A DNA stretch of 41,229 nt from an uncultured Acidimicrobiales bacterium (GTDB lineage Bacteria > Actinomycetota > Acidimicrobiia > Acidimicrobiales > SZUA-35), in the NCBI GenBank assembly GCA_937925335.1, contig CALEWY010000121.1, forward strand, positions 1 through 41,229, given 5' to 3'. The notes beneath the pieces were generated by a model that was not told the DNA's origin, ran no database searches, and saw only the letters and a program-made list of their open reading frames with translations. Made by a program: the position numbers and the translations under genes. This document shows, piece after piece, positions 17,340 to 24,964 of the stretch (its first letter is position 1; every line of letters begins with the position of its first letter).

Positions 17340-17394
17340 TGCCGAGCGACGCTACTTCCCCGCACTCGCCCGGTCGAAAACGCACCCAGTTTGC

Positions 17395-17432
17395 GGAGGG
17401 ATCTGCCGCAACAACTTGCGGGAATCCCCTCC
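17395..17432 (-). repeat. 38-bp dyad element, copy B1
   Basis: Read on the minus strand it matches the A copies with right arm ATCCCTCC and inner arms CCGCAA/TTGCGG kept, loop GTTG and outer left arm GGAGGGGA. It lies about 57 bases before the carboxylase start and downstream of the DUF2461 gene. Confidence 0.88.
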
Positions 17433-17454
17433 ACTTCCCCCGCGCCCCACATGC

Positions 17455-17492
17455 GGAGGGATCTGCCGCAACAACTTGCGGGAATCCCCTCC
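17455..17492 (-). repeat. 38-bp dyad element, copy B2
   Basis: Identical in all 38 positions to B1, start-to-start distance 60 bp, with 22 C-rich bases in between. Same orientation as B1. Confidence 0.88.
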
Positions 17493-17513
17493 GCTTCCAC
17501 CCGCGCCCGGCCG

Positions 17514-17549
17514 CCGGAGGGAATCAGAGCCGGCCCCCGGAGGGCATCA
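17514..17549. repeat. Pair of half-element-like direct repeats
   Basis: CCGGAGGG followed by AATCA at 17514-17526, and again with CATCA at 17537-17549, 23 bases apart. They share GGAGGG with the outer arm of the dyad elements next door but lack the inner stem. They may be worn remnants or chance. Confidence 0.35.
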
Positions 17550-17552
17550 CCG

Positions 17553-18215
17553 CTACGCGAGTGCCTTGACGAGCCAGGTGCGGAGTGGGGCGGCGAGGGT
17601 GAGGTCGGCGGCGATGCGGTCGAGGGCGCCTTGCTTGAAGAGCCACTTGGGCTGACCGGCGTAGGTCTTCGTGAGGAAGAGGCTCTTGTGGCGGCTGAGT
17701 TCAGGATGAGGATGCCCGTCTGGCAAGTCTTTGCTCGGACGCTTGAGTTCGGGTTCGCCGAGTTCGAAGCCGAGGCCCCTTAGCTCGTCGAGATGGCCAG
17801 CGAGCGCGGCTGCTTGCTTGGGCTCCATGATCGCCTTGCGGAACTTGGCGAGCGGCTCTTTCGCGAATCCACCGATCCCGCCGACGCCGAACGCAACGAC
17901 AACTCCATCGGGCTCAATGCGCAGACCGTGCAGCACGCCGTCGTCGTCGAGCACGCCCATGTCGTGTTCGGTCTTGTACGGCTCGCCCTTGGAGAATCGC
18001 TGGTCGCGATAGATGCGCCACACCTTCGGCGTTCCGGAGAGCTTGAGCGTGGTCGCCAACTCGGCCACGAATGACTCAGACGCCGACTTCATCTCGTTGA
18101 ACGGTCCGCGATTCGCCTCGAACCATGGCTTCTCGTTGTTCTCTTCGAGCTCACCAAGCCATGAATAGGTATGGGTCGGCCAACCGGTGAACGGCTCGGT
18201 CATGTCGCTGGGCAT
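17553..18215 (-). CDS. DUF2461 family protein (TIGR02453)
   Basis: 220 residues matching the DUF2461/TIGR02453 family along its whole length: the N-terminal block YSWLGELEENNEKPWFEANRGPF, the central VWRIYRDQRFSKGEPYKTEHDMGV, and the C-terminal HPELSRHKSLFLTKTY. Members are about 210-230 residues, cytosolic, widespread in bacteria and fungi, and without a proven biochemical role, so no function is assigned. ATG 18215 has AGGAG six bases upstream; the second Met (residue 5) is possible. It is followed at its 3' side by the half-repeats and two dyad elements and then by the carboxylase operon on the same strand. Confidence 0.88.
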   Translation of the reverse strand: MPSDMTEPFTGWPTHTYSWLGELEENNEKPWFEANRGPFNEMKSASESFVAELATTLKLSGTPKVWRIYRDQRFSKGEPYKTEHDMGVLDDDGVLHGLRIEPDGVVVAFGVGGIGGFAKEPLAKFRKAIMEPKQAAALAGHLDELRGLGFELGEPELKRPSKDLPDGHPHPELSRHKSLFLTKTYAGQPKWLFKQGALDRIAADLTLAAPLRTWLVKALA

Positions 18216-18396
18216 TCGATACTCCTGATTTCGAGAGGGTCATCAACTCGACGTTTGGCACACGCCCAAAGGGACATCCGCCATTCGATTCCCTCGAAGG
18301 CTCCGGCAGTTTTACTACCGTTCGGTGCAGCAGGTTCTCGAACGATTCGTGAACAGTCGAACGAACGAAGCCGGGCGACGGCGAAAAGGTGGGGCG

Positions 18397-19233
18397 ATGG
18401 CAACCAAGAGTAAGTCGAAAGCCAAATGGCCGATGCTGAAGAAGGGGTCGGTCGGCGTGAAGGTGCGGTTGCTTCAGCACGCGCTCGCTGAGCAGGGTTT
18501 CGATCCCGGGTCGGTCGATGGCGACTTCGGCGAACACACCGATGCCGCCCTGCGAAACTTCCAGGCATCGGAGGGAATGCTTGCCGATGGGAAGGCTGGC
18601 CCAAAGACGATCACGGCGCTTGGTCTTGGTGAGCCGTCGACACGATCGCTCGCCGCCCTCAAGCGGACCTACTCGACCAAACGAGTCGAGAAGCTCTTCC
18701 CGAAGAGCTCTGCGCCAGGCATCAAAAAGCACCTGAAACATGTGCTGACGGCGCTCCACGAAGCCGACCTCGACGACGATCTGATGGTGATCATGGCATT
18801 GGCCACCATTCGCGCCGAGACGGCAGGGTTCGTGCCGATCCCCGAGGGCAAGTCGAAGTACAACACGTCACCCAAGGGCCATCCGTTCAACCGATACGAC
18901 AAGCGCAAGGACCTCGGCAACAAGGGCGCGCCAGATGGCGATCGGTTCAAGGGGCGAGGGTTTGTGCAACTCACCGGCCGAGCCAACTATCGGTCGATCG
19001 GCAAAGACATCGGTCTCGGCAAGAAGCTCGAGAACGACCCGGATCTCGGTTGTGATCCAAAGACCGCAGCGATGATCCTGGCGGCGTTCCTCGGGTCAAA
19101 AGAGCGCAAGATCAAAGAAGCGCTGCTCGCCGGCGACCTCGCTGGTGCGCGCCGCCTCGTCAACGGTGGCAGCCACGGCCTCAAGGCGTTCTCTGCGTGT
19201 TACGACAAGGGCGTGCGCGAGTTCATCGGCTAG
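18397..19233 (+). CDS. Peptidoglycan-binding GH19-type muramidase/chitinase-like protein
   Basis: 278 residues in two parts. Residues about 13-70 are a PG_binding_1 repeat domain (LKKGSVGVKVRLLQHALAEQGFDPGSVDGDFGEHTDAALRNFQ). Residues about 95-278 are a GH19/lysozyme-like catalytic region with IMALATIRAETAGFVPI, whose Glu is the likely catalytic acid, and FKGRGFVQLTGRANYRSIGKD, a hallmark of endolysin-type GH19 enzymes. There is no signal peptide, only a Lys-rich start, so it would need lysis, a holin or another route to reach the wall; this is endolysin-like. No phage genes flank it. ATG 18397 is chosen for the AGGTGG upstream. Confidence 0.85.
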   Translation: MATKSKSKAKWPMLKKGSVGVKVRLLQHALAEQGFDPGSVDGDFGEHTDAALRNFQASEGMLADGKAGPKTITALGLGEPSTRSLAALKRTYSTKRVEKLFPKSSAPGIKKHLKHVLTALHEADLDDDLMVIMALATIRAETAGFVPIPEGKSKYNTSPKGHPFNRYDKRKDLGNKGAPDGDRFKGRGFVQLTGRANYRSIGKDIGLGKKLENDPDLGCDPKTAAMILAAFLGSKERKIKEALLAGDLAGARRLVNGGSHGLKAFSACYDKGVREFIG

Positions 19234-19261
19234 CTCGGTCGGCAGTACCGAACGAACCGCC

Positions 19262-20227
19262 CTACGAGCGGAAGCGTTCGATCACGGGGGCGAAGGCCTC
19301 GCAGTCGCGGACGACGAAGTAGGAGATCCCCCAACGCTCGCGACAGGCCTCGATCTTCGCCACCACTTCATCGAGCGTTCCCATGAGTGCGTAGGGCGTG
19401 ACGGCGAGGTGATCGGCCGTCAACCCTTCGACCCGTTCGAGCAACCCATCTCGTACGTCGTCGAGGCGAGCGGTGTCCGCATCGCTGCCATCACTGATCT
19501 CGAGGATCTGGACGAGTGCGTTGCGTTCCCCGTTCGTGGATTCAGCGCCGCCAGGCGCACCACTCGAACCAGCTTGTGCTGCCCCGGCTTCCACGCTTGC
19601 AACCTGTGCATCGAGGTGTTCAGGCGACCAGTTGACGGTGTGACGGTGACCGTCTTCCAGCGTGCGGCCGAGGCCCTGCAGGCCGATGATGTCGGCGTGA
19701 GCGCCGGCGTGACGGAGCAGCGCCTCGCCGTTTCCACCAACGAGGATCGGCAGGCGACCCTGGACGGGCTGGTCGAGGCTGGCATCGCGAAGATCGAAGA
19801 AGTCGCTCGTGTGGTTCACGGCCTTACCGTCGAAGAGCTGCCGCATAATCTCGACCGATTCCATCAACCGCTCCTTGCGAACTCGGCCAGGCTGTTTGAC
19901 CATGCCGATCGCGGCGAACTCTTGTGGCGTGTGGCCAGCACCGATCCCGAGTTCGAACCGGCCGTCTGACAAACGATCGAGTGTTGCTGCTTCCCACGCC
20001 AGTTGGACGGGGTTACGAAACTCGGCGTTGATGACAAACGTGCCGAGGCGAATGGTCGACGTTTCTCGTGCGATCGCCGACAACGCGAGCATGGGCGACA
20101 AACCAGGCCCGATGTGGTCAGCGACGGTGACAACGTCGAACCCTGCAGCCTCGGCCGCCTTCGCATCCTCGACGTAGGTATCGGTGTCGAGCGAGATCTG
20201 CAGACCGAATCGAAACGGTGTCGTCAT
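19262..20227 (-). CDS. LLM-class F420-dependent oxidoreductase
   Basis: 321 residues of the luciferase-like monooxygenase fold, close to the TIGR03621 F420-dependent group: FRFGLQISLDT at the first strand, DVVTVADHIGPGLSPMLALSAIA, then the conserved TIRLGTFVINAEFRNPVQLAWEAATLDRLSDGRFELGIGAG and PILVGGNGEALLRHAGAHADIIGL. Such enzymes use reduced F420 or FMN on diverse substrates; this one cannot be assigned. A Gly/Ala/Ser-rich loop near residue 220 is probably disordered. A GGGTGGGGGA stretch precedes the ATG. It is divergent from cobT with 119 bases between the starts. Confidence 0.9.
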   Translation of the reverse strand: MTTPFRFGLQISLDTDTYVEDAKAAEAAGFDVVTVADHIGPGLSPMLALSAIARETSTIRLGTFVINAEFRNPVQLAWEAATLDRLSDGRFELGIGAGHTPQEFAAIGMVKQPGRVRKERLMESVEIMRQLFDGKAVNHTSDFFDLRDASLDQPVQGRLPILVGGNGEALLRHAGAHADIIGLQGLGRTLEDGHRHTVNWSPEHLDAQVASVEAGAAQAGSSGAPGGAESTNGERNALVQILEISDGSDADTARLDDVRDGLLERVEGLTADHLAVTPYALMGTLDEVVAKIEACRERWGISYFVVRDCEAFAPVIERFRS

Positions 20228-20346
20228 TCCCCCACCCTGTCACCGCTTCGCCTTTCCCGCAACCTTTCGGTTGCACAAACCGAAGCGGTCAAACCTCTCC
20301 ACGATCTGGACTTGACCCCGAGAGGTGCGCCGATACCTTGCGAGCC

Positions 20347-21444
20347 ATGCTCGACCAACCGCTCGACGCGCTCGCCGCACTGCTCAACTCGCTCACACCC
20401 GTGAACAGCGAAGCATCGGCCAGCGCCGCCGAACACCACCTCACTCTCGCCAAGCCCCCGGGCTCGCTCGGCGGGCTCGAGACGATCGGGTGCCGACTGG
20501 CAGCGATCGCAGGCGAGACCATTCCTCCAGAGCCATCCCCTGCAGCGATCGCCGTGTTCGCTGGCGATCACGGCGTACTGGCGGAAGGTGTCTCGCCATG
20601 GCCGCAAGAAATCAGCTCGGTCATGGCAGCCAACTTCCGAGCCGGTGGCGCGGCGGTCAACGCAATCGCAGCGAGCAACGGCATCGATCTCGTCGTCGTC
20701 AACGCTGGCCTTGCCCACCCGATCCCCCCGATTCCCGCTGGACCAAACGGCCCGTCAACGCTGATCGATACGCCGGTGCGATCCGGCACCGCCAACCTCC
20801 GCACCGAACCAGCGATGGGCCGAGACGAAGCGGCCGCCGCAATCATGCTCGGCGTGTCGACGGGGCGAGACCTCATCGCCGATGGCGCCCGCTGCCTCCT
20901 GACGGGAGACATGGGGATCGGCAACACGACACCATCCGCCGCAGTGATCGCGGCGCTCACCGGTGTGAGCCCTGCTGACGTCGGATCGATCACCGGCCGC
21001 GGTACAGGCATCGACGACGCAACGCTCGAACGCAAGACCACCGTCATCGCCGATGCCCTGACCCGTGCCGCCGCCTCGGGCGCCGACATGACTGACGCAT
21101 TCGCCGTCACCTCGGAAGTTGGCGGACTCGAAATCGCGGCCATCGCCGGCCTGTGCCTCGCCGGTGCCGAGGCGAAGATCCCCGTCATCGTCGACGGCGT
21201 CATCGCGCTCGCCGGGGCAACGATCGCCAGCGCACTCTCTTCCGCGGCAGTCGGCTACCTCATCGCAGGCCACCGTTCGGTGGAGCCCGCCGCGACTGCC
21301 GCCCTCACCCATCTCGGCCTCGATCCGATCATCGATCTGCAGCTTCGCCTCGGAGAAGGAACCGGCGCCGCACTCGCGTATCCGATCGTCAAGGCCGCCG
21401 CTGCGGTGATGGCTCAGATGGCAACGCTGGAGTCACTCTCCTAA
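20347..21444 (+). CDS. cobT: Nicotinate-nucleotide--dimethylbenzimidazole phosphoribosyltransferase
   Basis: 365 residues with the full CobT motif set: PPGSLGGLE near 38-46, FAGDHGV, GDMGIGNTTPSAA, the GRGTGIDD turn, SEVGGLEIAAIAGLCLAGAE, VDGVIALAGA, and LRLGEGTGAALA near the C-terminus, where the catalytic Glu of the family sits. The enzyme makes alpha-ribazole phosphate from DMB and nicotinate mononucleotide for the lower loop of cobalamin. No other cobalamin gene is in the window and I see no B12-riboswitch-like leader in the 119 bases upstream. ATG 20347 gives the family N-terminus; an in-frame GTG 129 bases upstream has no support. Confidence 0.94.
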   Translation: MLDQPLDALAALLNSLTPVNSEASASAAEHHLTLAKPPGSLGGLETIGCRLAAIAGETIPPEPSPAAIAVFAGDHGVLAEGVSPWPQEISSVMAANFRAGGAAVNAIAASNGIDLVVVNAGLAHPIPPIPAGPNGPSTLIDTPVRSGTANLRTEPAMGRDEAAAAIMLGVSTGRDLIADGARCLLTGDMGIGNTTPSAAVIAALTGVSPADVGSITGRGTGIDDATLERKTTVIADALTRAAASGADMTDAFAVTSEVGGLEIAAIAGLCLAGAEAKIPVIVDGVIALAGATIASALSSAAVGYLIAGHRSVEPAATAALTHLGLDPIIDLQLRLGEGTGAALAYPIVKAAAAVMAQMATLESLS

Positions 21445-21453
21445 CGTCACCCC

Positions 21454-22236
21454 ATGGACGTTTCCGAAGTTCGCTCCGACCTGCTCGCCGAACAAGACGC
21501 GCTCGACGCGCTCGTTGCAAACCTCTCGCCCGAGCAATGGGCCGCCGAAACGGCCAGCCCTCGTTGGGACGTTGCCGACCAGATCGGCCACCTCTGCTAC
21601 TTCGACGACACCGCCGCCTTGGCGATCACCGACCCGGAGCGCTTCCAAGCCCACGCTGCCGAGATGATGAAGCCCGATCCATCTGGCGACCCCGACCCCA
21701 CGCTCGCCAGCTTCCGAGCGCTCGATCAAGACGAGCAAATGGAGGCGTGGCGAGGTTGTCGCACGATCCTCGCCGAGGCCTCGGCAAAGCTCAAGAACGA
21801 GGATCGGGTGATTTGGTACGGACCGTCGATGGGGTCGAAATCGTTCCTCACGGCTCGCCTCATGGAGTGTTGGGCGCACGGCCAAGACGTCGTCGACACA
21901 CTCGGCCTTGAACGCGAGTCCACCGACCGGCTTCGCCACATCACACAACTCGGCTTCATCACACGCGGCTGGTCCTACATCAACCGCAAGCTCGAAGTGC
22001 CGGACGAACCGATCCGCGTCGAGCTCGCTGCCCCATCGGGCGACACCTGGCGATTCGGCCCGGATGATGCCGCCCAGTCGGTGGTCGGAACGGCCGAAGA
22101 CTTCTGCCTCGTCACCACCCAACGGCGTCACTTCACCAACACCGCACTCGAGGTGACGGGTGATCTCGCACACGAATGGATGAACCAGGCACAAGCGTTC
22201 GCGGGTCCACCAACCGACGGCCCCGGCGCCGACTAG
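21454..22236 (+). CDS. TIGR03084-family DinB-like/mycothiol-dependent isomerase-fold protein
   Basis: 260 residues. The N-terminal ~160 form a DinB/maleylpyruvate-isomerase-like four-helix region: QDALDALVANLSPEQWAAETASPRWDVADQIGHLCYFDDTAA, with His47 of IGHL and a later MECWAHGQDVVD supplying likely metal ligands. The C-terminal part (about 165-250) resembles the small alpha/beta domain of the TIGR03084 group. Relatives in actinobacteria include mycothiol-dependent maleylpyruvate isomerases, so a thiol-dependent transferase or isomerase role is inferred, not shown. It starts nine bases after cobT on the same strand, so the two probably share a transcript. Confidence 0.85.
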   Translation: MDVSEVRSDLLAEQDALDALVANLSPEQWAAETASPRWDVADQIGHLCYFDDTAALAITDPERFQAHAAEMMKPDPSGDPDPTLASFRALDQDEQMEAWRGCRTILAEASAKLKNEDRVIWYGPSMGSKSFLTARLMECWAHGQDVVDTLGLERESTDRLRHITQLGFITRGWSYINRKLEVPDEPIRVELAAPSGDTWRFGPDDAAQSVVGTAEDFCLVTTQRRHFTNTALEVTGDLAHEWMNQAQAFAGPPTDGPGAD

Positions 22237-22288
22237 CTCTCAACCGCGCACAAGTCGACAGAGAGCCGTCTGCGTTTCGGGCAGCGTC

Positions 22289-23539
22289 TTAGAAGAACGG
22301 GCTGACGTAGATCTCGGGAGCCGGTTCTGGTTCTGGGGCGACGACCCGAGCCTTGCCGATTCCGAGCCGGCGAGAACCTGCCCGCCTTGGCCCAACGCGA
22401 AGTGCACGCATGGCTGCGGCGCCGAGAATCGGACCGGGGGCGAGCAATAGGAAGGCCCAGCCCCACCCGTGGGCATCGCGGATGATCGGGACGAAGAAGA
22501 TGGTGAAGACCGTCAGCACGAAGCCCGCCGCCAGCTGCATGGTGAGCGCCGTCCCGACGTAGCGGGCGTCGACCACTTCGGTCACGATCGTCGAGAACTG
22601 GGCCGAGTCGGCGACCACCCAGAAGCCCCAGACGAGACCAACCCCGACCACGATTGGCAACGGGGCATCGAGCAGGAATCCCATCACAACGGCGACCGAC
22701 GCCGACCATCGCATGGCAAGGGCGGCGGCTTCGGTTCGACTCACTCGGTCAGACATCCGTCCGGCATGGACCGAGCCGGCAGCACCCGCAGCGATCACCG
22801 AGAACGCAACGAGCGACGCAACCCTGGGAGAGGTGAAGACGTCTCGATAGAACGCGGCGATCCAGGCCCACATCGCATAGAGCTCCCACATGTGGCCGAA
22901 GTAGCCGACGCTGGCCAGCCGGAAGTCGCGGTTGGCCACGATGGCTCGAACCTGAGCCGGATCGAACGCCGCAGCCTTCGTCGCATACGGACCCTCCGAC
23001 ACGAATCGTTCTGCGATGAAGCCCCCGGTGAGCGTCAACGCAGAAGCGATGAGGAGCGTCGTTCGCCAGCCAAGGCCACCGATGGCGTTGACGAGATGTG
23101 GCAGAGCTGAGCCGAGCGTCAGCGCACCGATCATCACGCCCAGAGCCATCCCCCGGCCCGTTCGATACCAACTCGACATCGCCTTCAGCGCGGGTGGATA
23201 GACGAGGGCGAGGAAGGCGCCCGTGACGAAGCGGGCGGTCACGGCCGGACCGAAGGACCCGGCGACGACAACCAATCCGTTGGCGACCGCAGCTCCACTC
23301 GCACCGACCAAGATCAGGCGAAGAGGCGACACCCGATCGGCCAAGTTCGTCAGCGATGAACCGGCTGCGCCCGCAACGAACCCCAGCTGGACAACGATCG
23401 TGAGCCAACTCGCCTGGGCCGATGAGAGATCCCACTGTTCCCGCAATTGCGACAGAACAGCGGCCGTCGAAAACCACGTCGACATCGACAAAACGAGCGC
23501 ACCGGCGAGGAACACAAGTTGTCGACGCGCATTGTTCAT
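22289..23539 (-). CDS. Major facilitator superfamily transporter
   Basis: 416 residues with about 12 hydrophobic segments and MFS hallmarks: a WFSTAAVLSQLREQWDLSSAQASWLTIVVQLGFVAGAAGSS start, and a loop with SLTNLADRVSPLRLIL after the second span, the usual position of motif A. A cytosolic loop near the middle reads SEGPYATKAAAFDPAQVRAIVANRDFRL, followed by MSDRVSRTEAAALAMRWS in the second half. Substrate unknown. GAGGA precedes the ATG at good spacing. It is divergent from the DCC-family gene, and the 16-bp palindrome between them suggests control by a TetR-type repressor encoded elsewhere. Confidence 0.88.
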   Translation of the reverse strand: MNNARRQLVFLAGALVLSMSTWFSTAAVLSQLREQWDLSSAQASWLTIVVQLGFVAGAAGSSLTNLADRVSPLRLILVGASGAAVANGLVVVAGSFGPAVTARFVTGAFLALVYPPALKAMSSWYRTGRGMALGVMIGALTLGSALPHLVNAIGGLGWRTTLLIASALTLTGGFIAERFVSEGPYATKAAAFDPAQVRAIVANRDFRLASVGYFGHMWELYAMWAWIAAFYRDVFTSPRVASLVAFSVIAAGAAGSVHAGRMSDRVSRTEAAALAMRWSASVAVVMGFLLDAPLPIVVGVGLVWGFWVVADSAQFSTIVTEVVDARYVGTALTMQLAAGFVLTVFTIFFVPIIRDAHGWGWAFLLLAPGPILGAAAMRALRVGPRRAGSRRLGIGKARVVAPEPEPAPEIYVSPFF

Positions 23540-23594
23540 GCAGTCCTCAACACGTGACAGGAGTCATTTCGTTCCCTCTCGACCGGACAAATGT

Positions 23595-23610
23595 TTGAGC
23601 GTACGCTCAA
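23595..23610. promoter_or_regulatory. Perfect 16-bp operator-like palindrome
   Basis: TTGAGCGTACGCTCAA is its own reverse complement and ends five bases before the ATG of the DCC-family gene and about 56 bases from the MFS start. Size, symmetry and place between divergent genes are typical of TetR-family operators. The regulator is not in the window. Confidence 0.6.
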
Positions 23611-23615
23611 GATTT

Positions 23616-24305
23616 ATGACCACGCTTCCTGCATTCGTGTACGACGACGTGTGTCCGATGTGTCGGGGCTACACCTCGGTGTTCGCCTCGCTCGGCTGGG
23701 CAGACCGAACGGCGTTCTCCACCATCGATGCCACGGCGATCGCGGCGTTGGACATGGACCGAGCTCGCCACGAGATTCCCCTCTACGACAAAACGACCGA
23801 GTCCGTGACCTACGGCCTCGATGGCATCCTCCCACTCCTCGCTGATCGAATGCCGTTCGCCGCTCCAGTGCTGCGAGCACAACCCACTCGTCGAGCGCTC
23901 GACAAGGCGTATTGGCTGATCACCTACAACCGGCGCCACATCGTGTCAGCCGCTCCTCCCCCACCCGACGCTCTCGACTGCGCCCCCGATTTCAACCCGG
24001 CGAGCGTCGGAACCTACGTCGGGCTTAGCGCCGCGACCACGGCCGGAGCGGCTCTGGCTGCTGGCGCAGTCGTTCCGGTCGCTGCCGCGGCAGTTGCGAG
24101 CGCTGCCTTTGTCGCCAGCCGAGAGCCGAAGCATGGGATCGTGGCCGGAGCAGCCGCCGGGCATGCGGCGACGATCACCACCGCTGGGGCGTTGGCGGGG
24201 CTTGCGGCACGAATGCTTGGGGCGCCCGCTCCCCTCGTCGCCGTCGCAACGGTCGCAGTCGCAGCCAGAAAGTTGAGCCTGCGCCGCTGGATGGTGCTTC
24301 GATAG
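23616..24305 (+). CDS. DCC-family thiol-disulfide oxidoreductase-like protein with membrane tail
   Basis: 229 residues. The N-terminal half matches the DUF393/DCC family: FVYDDVCPMCRGYTSVFASLGWADRTAFSTID, with a C-x2-C pair at Cys13 and Cys16 in the thioredoxin-like position, and the later TYGLDGILPLLADRMPF typical of the family. The second half is Ala/Gly-rich with two or three hydrophobic segments (about 133-165 and 180-215), so the protein is probably membrane-bound; a tail of this type is less usual for DCC proteins. A redox role is inferred. The 16-bp palindrome lies between promoter and start. The GNAT gene follows after four bases. Confidence 0.8.
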   Translation: MTTLPAFVYDDVCPMCRGYTSVFASLGWADRTAFSTIDATAIAALDMDRARHEIPLYDKTTESVTYGLDGILPLLADRMPFAAPVLRAQPTRRALDKAYWLITYNRRHIVSAAPPPPDALDCAPDFNPASVGTYVGLSAATTAGAALAAGAVVPVAAAAVASAAFVASREPKHGIVAGAAAGHAATITTAGALAGLAARMLGAPAPLVAVATVAVAARKLSLRRWMVLR

Positions 24306-24309
24306 GGGC

Positions 24310-24864
24310 ATGGCCCTTTCGCCCGAGGACATCAGCTTCCGCCTCCTGGAGAACGACGATCTCGAACTCATGCACACCTGGCTCAATGAGCCAGGTGTTG
24401 TTGAGTGGTGGGAGGGCGAAGACGTCTCAATGCCCTCGATTACGGCGAACTACTCGCCCGATCGCGACGATGCCGACAAGATCGAGCACTGGATCGCCGT
24501 CGTCGAGGACGAGCCGGTTGGATGGATCTGCTGCTGGCGGGTGCTCGATGGCTTGTCCGAGTCCAAACCCTGGTTCCCACTCGGGGTTGAGGAGACAGCG
24601 GCCGGAATCGACTACCTGGTCGGAGCGCCAGACCGTCGAGGACAGGGCCTCGGCACCGCGATGATCAAGGCGTTCGCCGCCGATGTCGTGTTCGGCAAAC
24701 ATCCCTGGTTCACCCAGGCCGTGGCCGGGCCCTACACCGCCAACGTCCCATCGTGTCGAGCCCTCGAAAAGGCCGGCTTCGAGTTCTTGGGTTCGGTCAA
24801 CCACCCCGGCGAAGCTCTCGACCCCTGCAGCGTCATGATGCTCAAACGCCCCGCCGAAACCTGA
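24310..24864 (+). CDS. GNAT acetyltransferase, AAC(6')-like
   Basis: 184 residues of the GNAT fold closest to the Acetyltransf_8/aminoglycoside 6'-N-acetyltransferase group: ISFRLLENDDLELMHTWLNEPGVVEWW at the start, IEHWIAVVEDEPVGWICCWR in the middle, the acetyl-CoA loop DRRGQGLGTAMIKAF, and NVPSCRALEKAGFEFLGSV near the end. Environmental members of this group often acetylate siderophore precursors or other amines, so aminoglycoside resistance should not be assumed. It is four bases downstream of the DCC gene, which implies co-transcription, and ends before a strong hairpin. Confidence 0.85.
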   Translation: MALSPEDISFRLLENDDLELMHTWLNEPGVVEWWEGEDVSMPSITANYSPDRDDADKIEHWIAVVEDEPVGWICCWRVLDGLSESKPWFPLGVEETAAGIDYLVGAPDRRGQGLGTAMIKAFAADVVFGKHPWFTQAVAGPYTANVPSCRALEKAGFEFLGSVNHPGEALDPCSVMMLKRPAET

Positions 24865-24915
24865 TCAACCTGCGTAAATCGAGGTCTGACCCCACGAGGT
24901 TGCCGACGCACGACG

Positions 24916-24941
24916 CGAGTTTTTCGCCTGCGAAAAACTCG
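24916..24941. terminator. Bidirectional intrinsic terminator-like hairpin
   Basis: A perfect 12-bp stem, CGAGTTTTTCGC (24916-24927) and GCGAAAAACTCG (24930-24941), with a two-base loop, lies between the convergent GNAT and spermidine-synthase-like genes. The A/T tract is inside the stem, not after it. Confidence 0.6.
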
Positions 24942-24964
24942 GTAAGTGAGCGAAGCGAACGGCG

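Noticed and set aside
19233-19262. Small TCGGT/ACCGA hairpin between convergent genes as a terminator
   Set aside because: Only five base pairs, with no T-run; not distinguishable from chance.
20228-20346. Possible cobalamin riboswitch upstream of cobT
   Set aside because: The gap is only 119 bases, shared with a divergent start, and I see no B12-box-like sequence or long leader.
24310-24864. Aminoglycoside resistance gene
   Set aside because: The GNAT group includes AAC(6') enzymes, but environmental chromosomal members often act on siderophore precursors or other amines, and no mobile-element context is present.
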